The notes beneath the pieces are model-generated. The model had not been told where the DNA came from. It was given only the letters and a program-made list of their open reading frames with translations, and ran no database searches. This document shows, in pieces, positions 22,886 to 23,507 of a DNA stretch of 23,507 bases (within the stretch, counting starts at the first letter, position 1; each line of letters begins with the position of its first letter). Both the position numbers and the translations under genes were made by a program. The DNA comes from Opitutaceae bacterium. Lineage in GTDB: Bacteria > Verrucomicrobiota > Verrucomicrobiia > Opitutales > Opitutaceae. The stretch lies in assembly GCA_005787865.1 (NCBI GenBank), contig SXZN01000064.1, forward strand, positions 1 to 23,507, written 5' to 3'.

Positions 22886-23507
22886 CTAACGCGTGGTGCA
22901 GGCGCTTGGAGAAATAGAGTCCACGGACGCCATTGATTTCGGCGACCAGCGGAGCGGCGTAAGTAAAAGGGCGGTCGAAATGCGAATCGTGCCGGCGTTC
23001 GCGCCTGTTCCGATTTCGATATCACCGGCAATTGCGTCGGTGGTCAAAGTCCACTGAGTCGGGCTGAGATTAGCGTTGTATTTATAATCTGAACCCGTGA
23101 TATGCGGAATCCGGCCCAGCACGGCAAAAAGGCGATACGCGTATTCTTGGGTCCAAGTTGCCGTCAGATTGTTCAGCAGGATGCCGTACTTATTAAAAAG
23201 CTCCTGCGCGTAGCTAATGTCCGCCATCGTATAAGCTTTACCGAGAATCGTGACGGAGACTGGCTTGACGATATTCTGCGCGACTTCGGTTTTCGGCAGT
23301 CCGGCATAACTTTGGTCCTGCACCCAGGTGTAGCTGTAAGTGCTGGCGACCGCGGTGTATTTTTCGATGGCCAGATCGGCGACGGTGATGGTGCTCGCGC
23401 TGGAGGCATCCACCGTGATGGTGCTGACCTGATTGTAGCCGGCGATCTCCGCCTTCAGGGCATAGACCCCAGCATCGACGCTCGGAAAGCGATAGTTGCC
23501 GCCCGCA
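22886..23507 (-). pseudogene. Upstream fragment of the giant protease gene, cut by a frameshift
   Basis: The frame is open from the window edge and ends at a TAG (22886-22888). It begins GGNYRFPSVDAGVYALKAEI, which resembles a carboxypeptidase-regulatory-like beta-sandwich, so at least one more domain and the signal peptide lie outside the window. A region with ISYAQELFNKYGIL and TQEYAYRLFAVLGRIP then leads towards the protease domain. After GTIRISTA the frame turns into unlikely protein (LLLTPLRWSPKS). The -1 frame continues sensibly as FTYAAPLVAEINGVRG and YFSKRLHHALVNYVTNNG, straight into the main part. One missing base near 22968-22971 explains both. The whole is either a true frameshift, possibly inactivating, or a sequencing error. 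Confidence 0.75.

Noticed and set aside
22960..22975. Programmed -1 ribosomal frameshifting in the giant gene
   Set aside because: The codons GCC CUU UUA do not fit the X-XXY-YYZ slippery pattern, and no strong downstream structure is obvious. A mutation or sequencing error is simpler.

Overview
The window looks like a chromosomal segment of a Verrucomicrobiota bacterium, most likely near the Opitutales. This is an inference. It rests on moderately high GC, almost no Shine-Dalgarno sequences, the housekeeping gene mix, and a very large secreted protein with Ig-like and NHL domains ending in a Gly-rich/WF/transmembrane/Arg tail. No taxonomic marker such as rRNA is present. I saw no insertion sequence, phage gene, CRISPR array or integrase.

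Layout. (1) 1-8009, plus strand: the 3' part of an S9A prolyl oligopeptidase, an Old Yellow Enzyme family flavin oxidoreductase, serA overlapping plsY, then lysC and thrC. These serve serine, threonine/lysine and phospholipid synthesis. (2) 8006-9457, minus: a cardiolipin-synthase-like phospholipase D protein, convergent with thrC and overlapping it by 4 bases. (3) 9643-9793, plus: tRNA-Tyr(GTA) followed by two hairpins, the second with a T-run. (4) 9816-18365, minus: seven closely spaced genes, transcribed parA, two ABC-2 permeases, rnc, mfd, a SurA/PpiC-type foldase and radC. They join chromosome partitioning, export, RNA processing, transcription-coupled repair and envelope protein folding. 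parA has no parB beside it, and the permeases have no ATPase. (5) 18651-18724, plus: tRNA-Cys(GCA). (6) 18759-23507, minus: one very large secreted-protein gene that enters from beyond the right edge and is split by an apparent one-base frameshift near 22968. It encodes a HEKAH zinc-protease domain resembling anthrax lethal factor/Pro-Pro endopeptidase (ATLF type), three Ig-like modules, six NHL repeats, another Ig-like module and the C-terminal tail.

The most novel material is the large protease gene. It combines a lethal-factor-like active site, a predicted propeller and a sorting-like tail, with an unexplained frame break. Second-line observations are a His in place of the flavin-contacting Arg in the Old Yellow Enzyme, a promoter placed so that its transcript would be nearly leaderless, and the orphan ParA and orphan permease pair in one operon. 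Gaps between genes are all under 300 bases. The only sizeable one, 18366-18650 between parA and tRNA-Cys, holds an inverted repeat next to parA and otherwise nothing I can identify.
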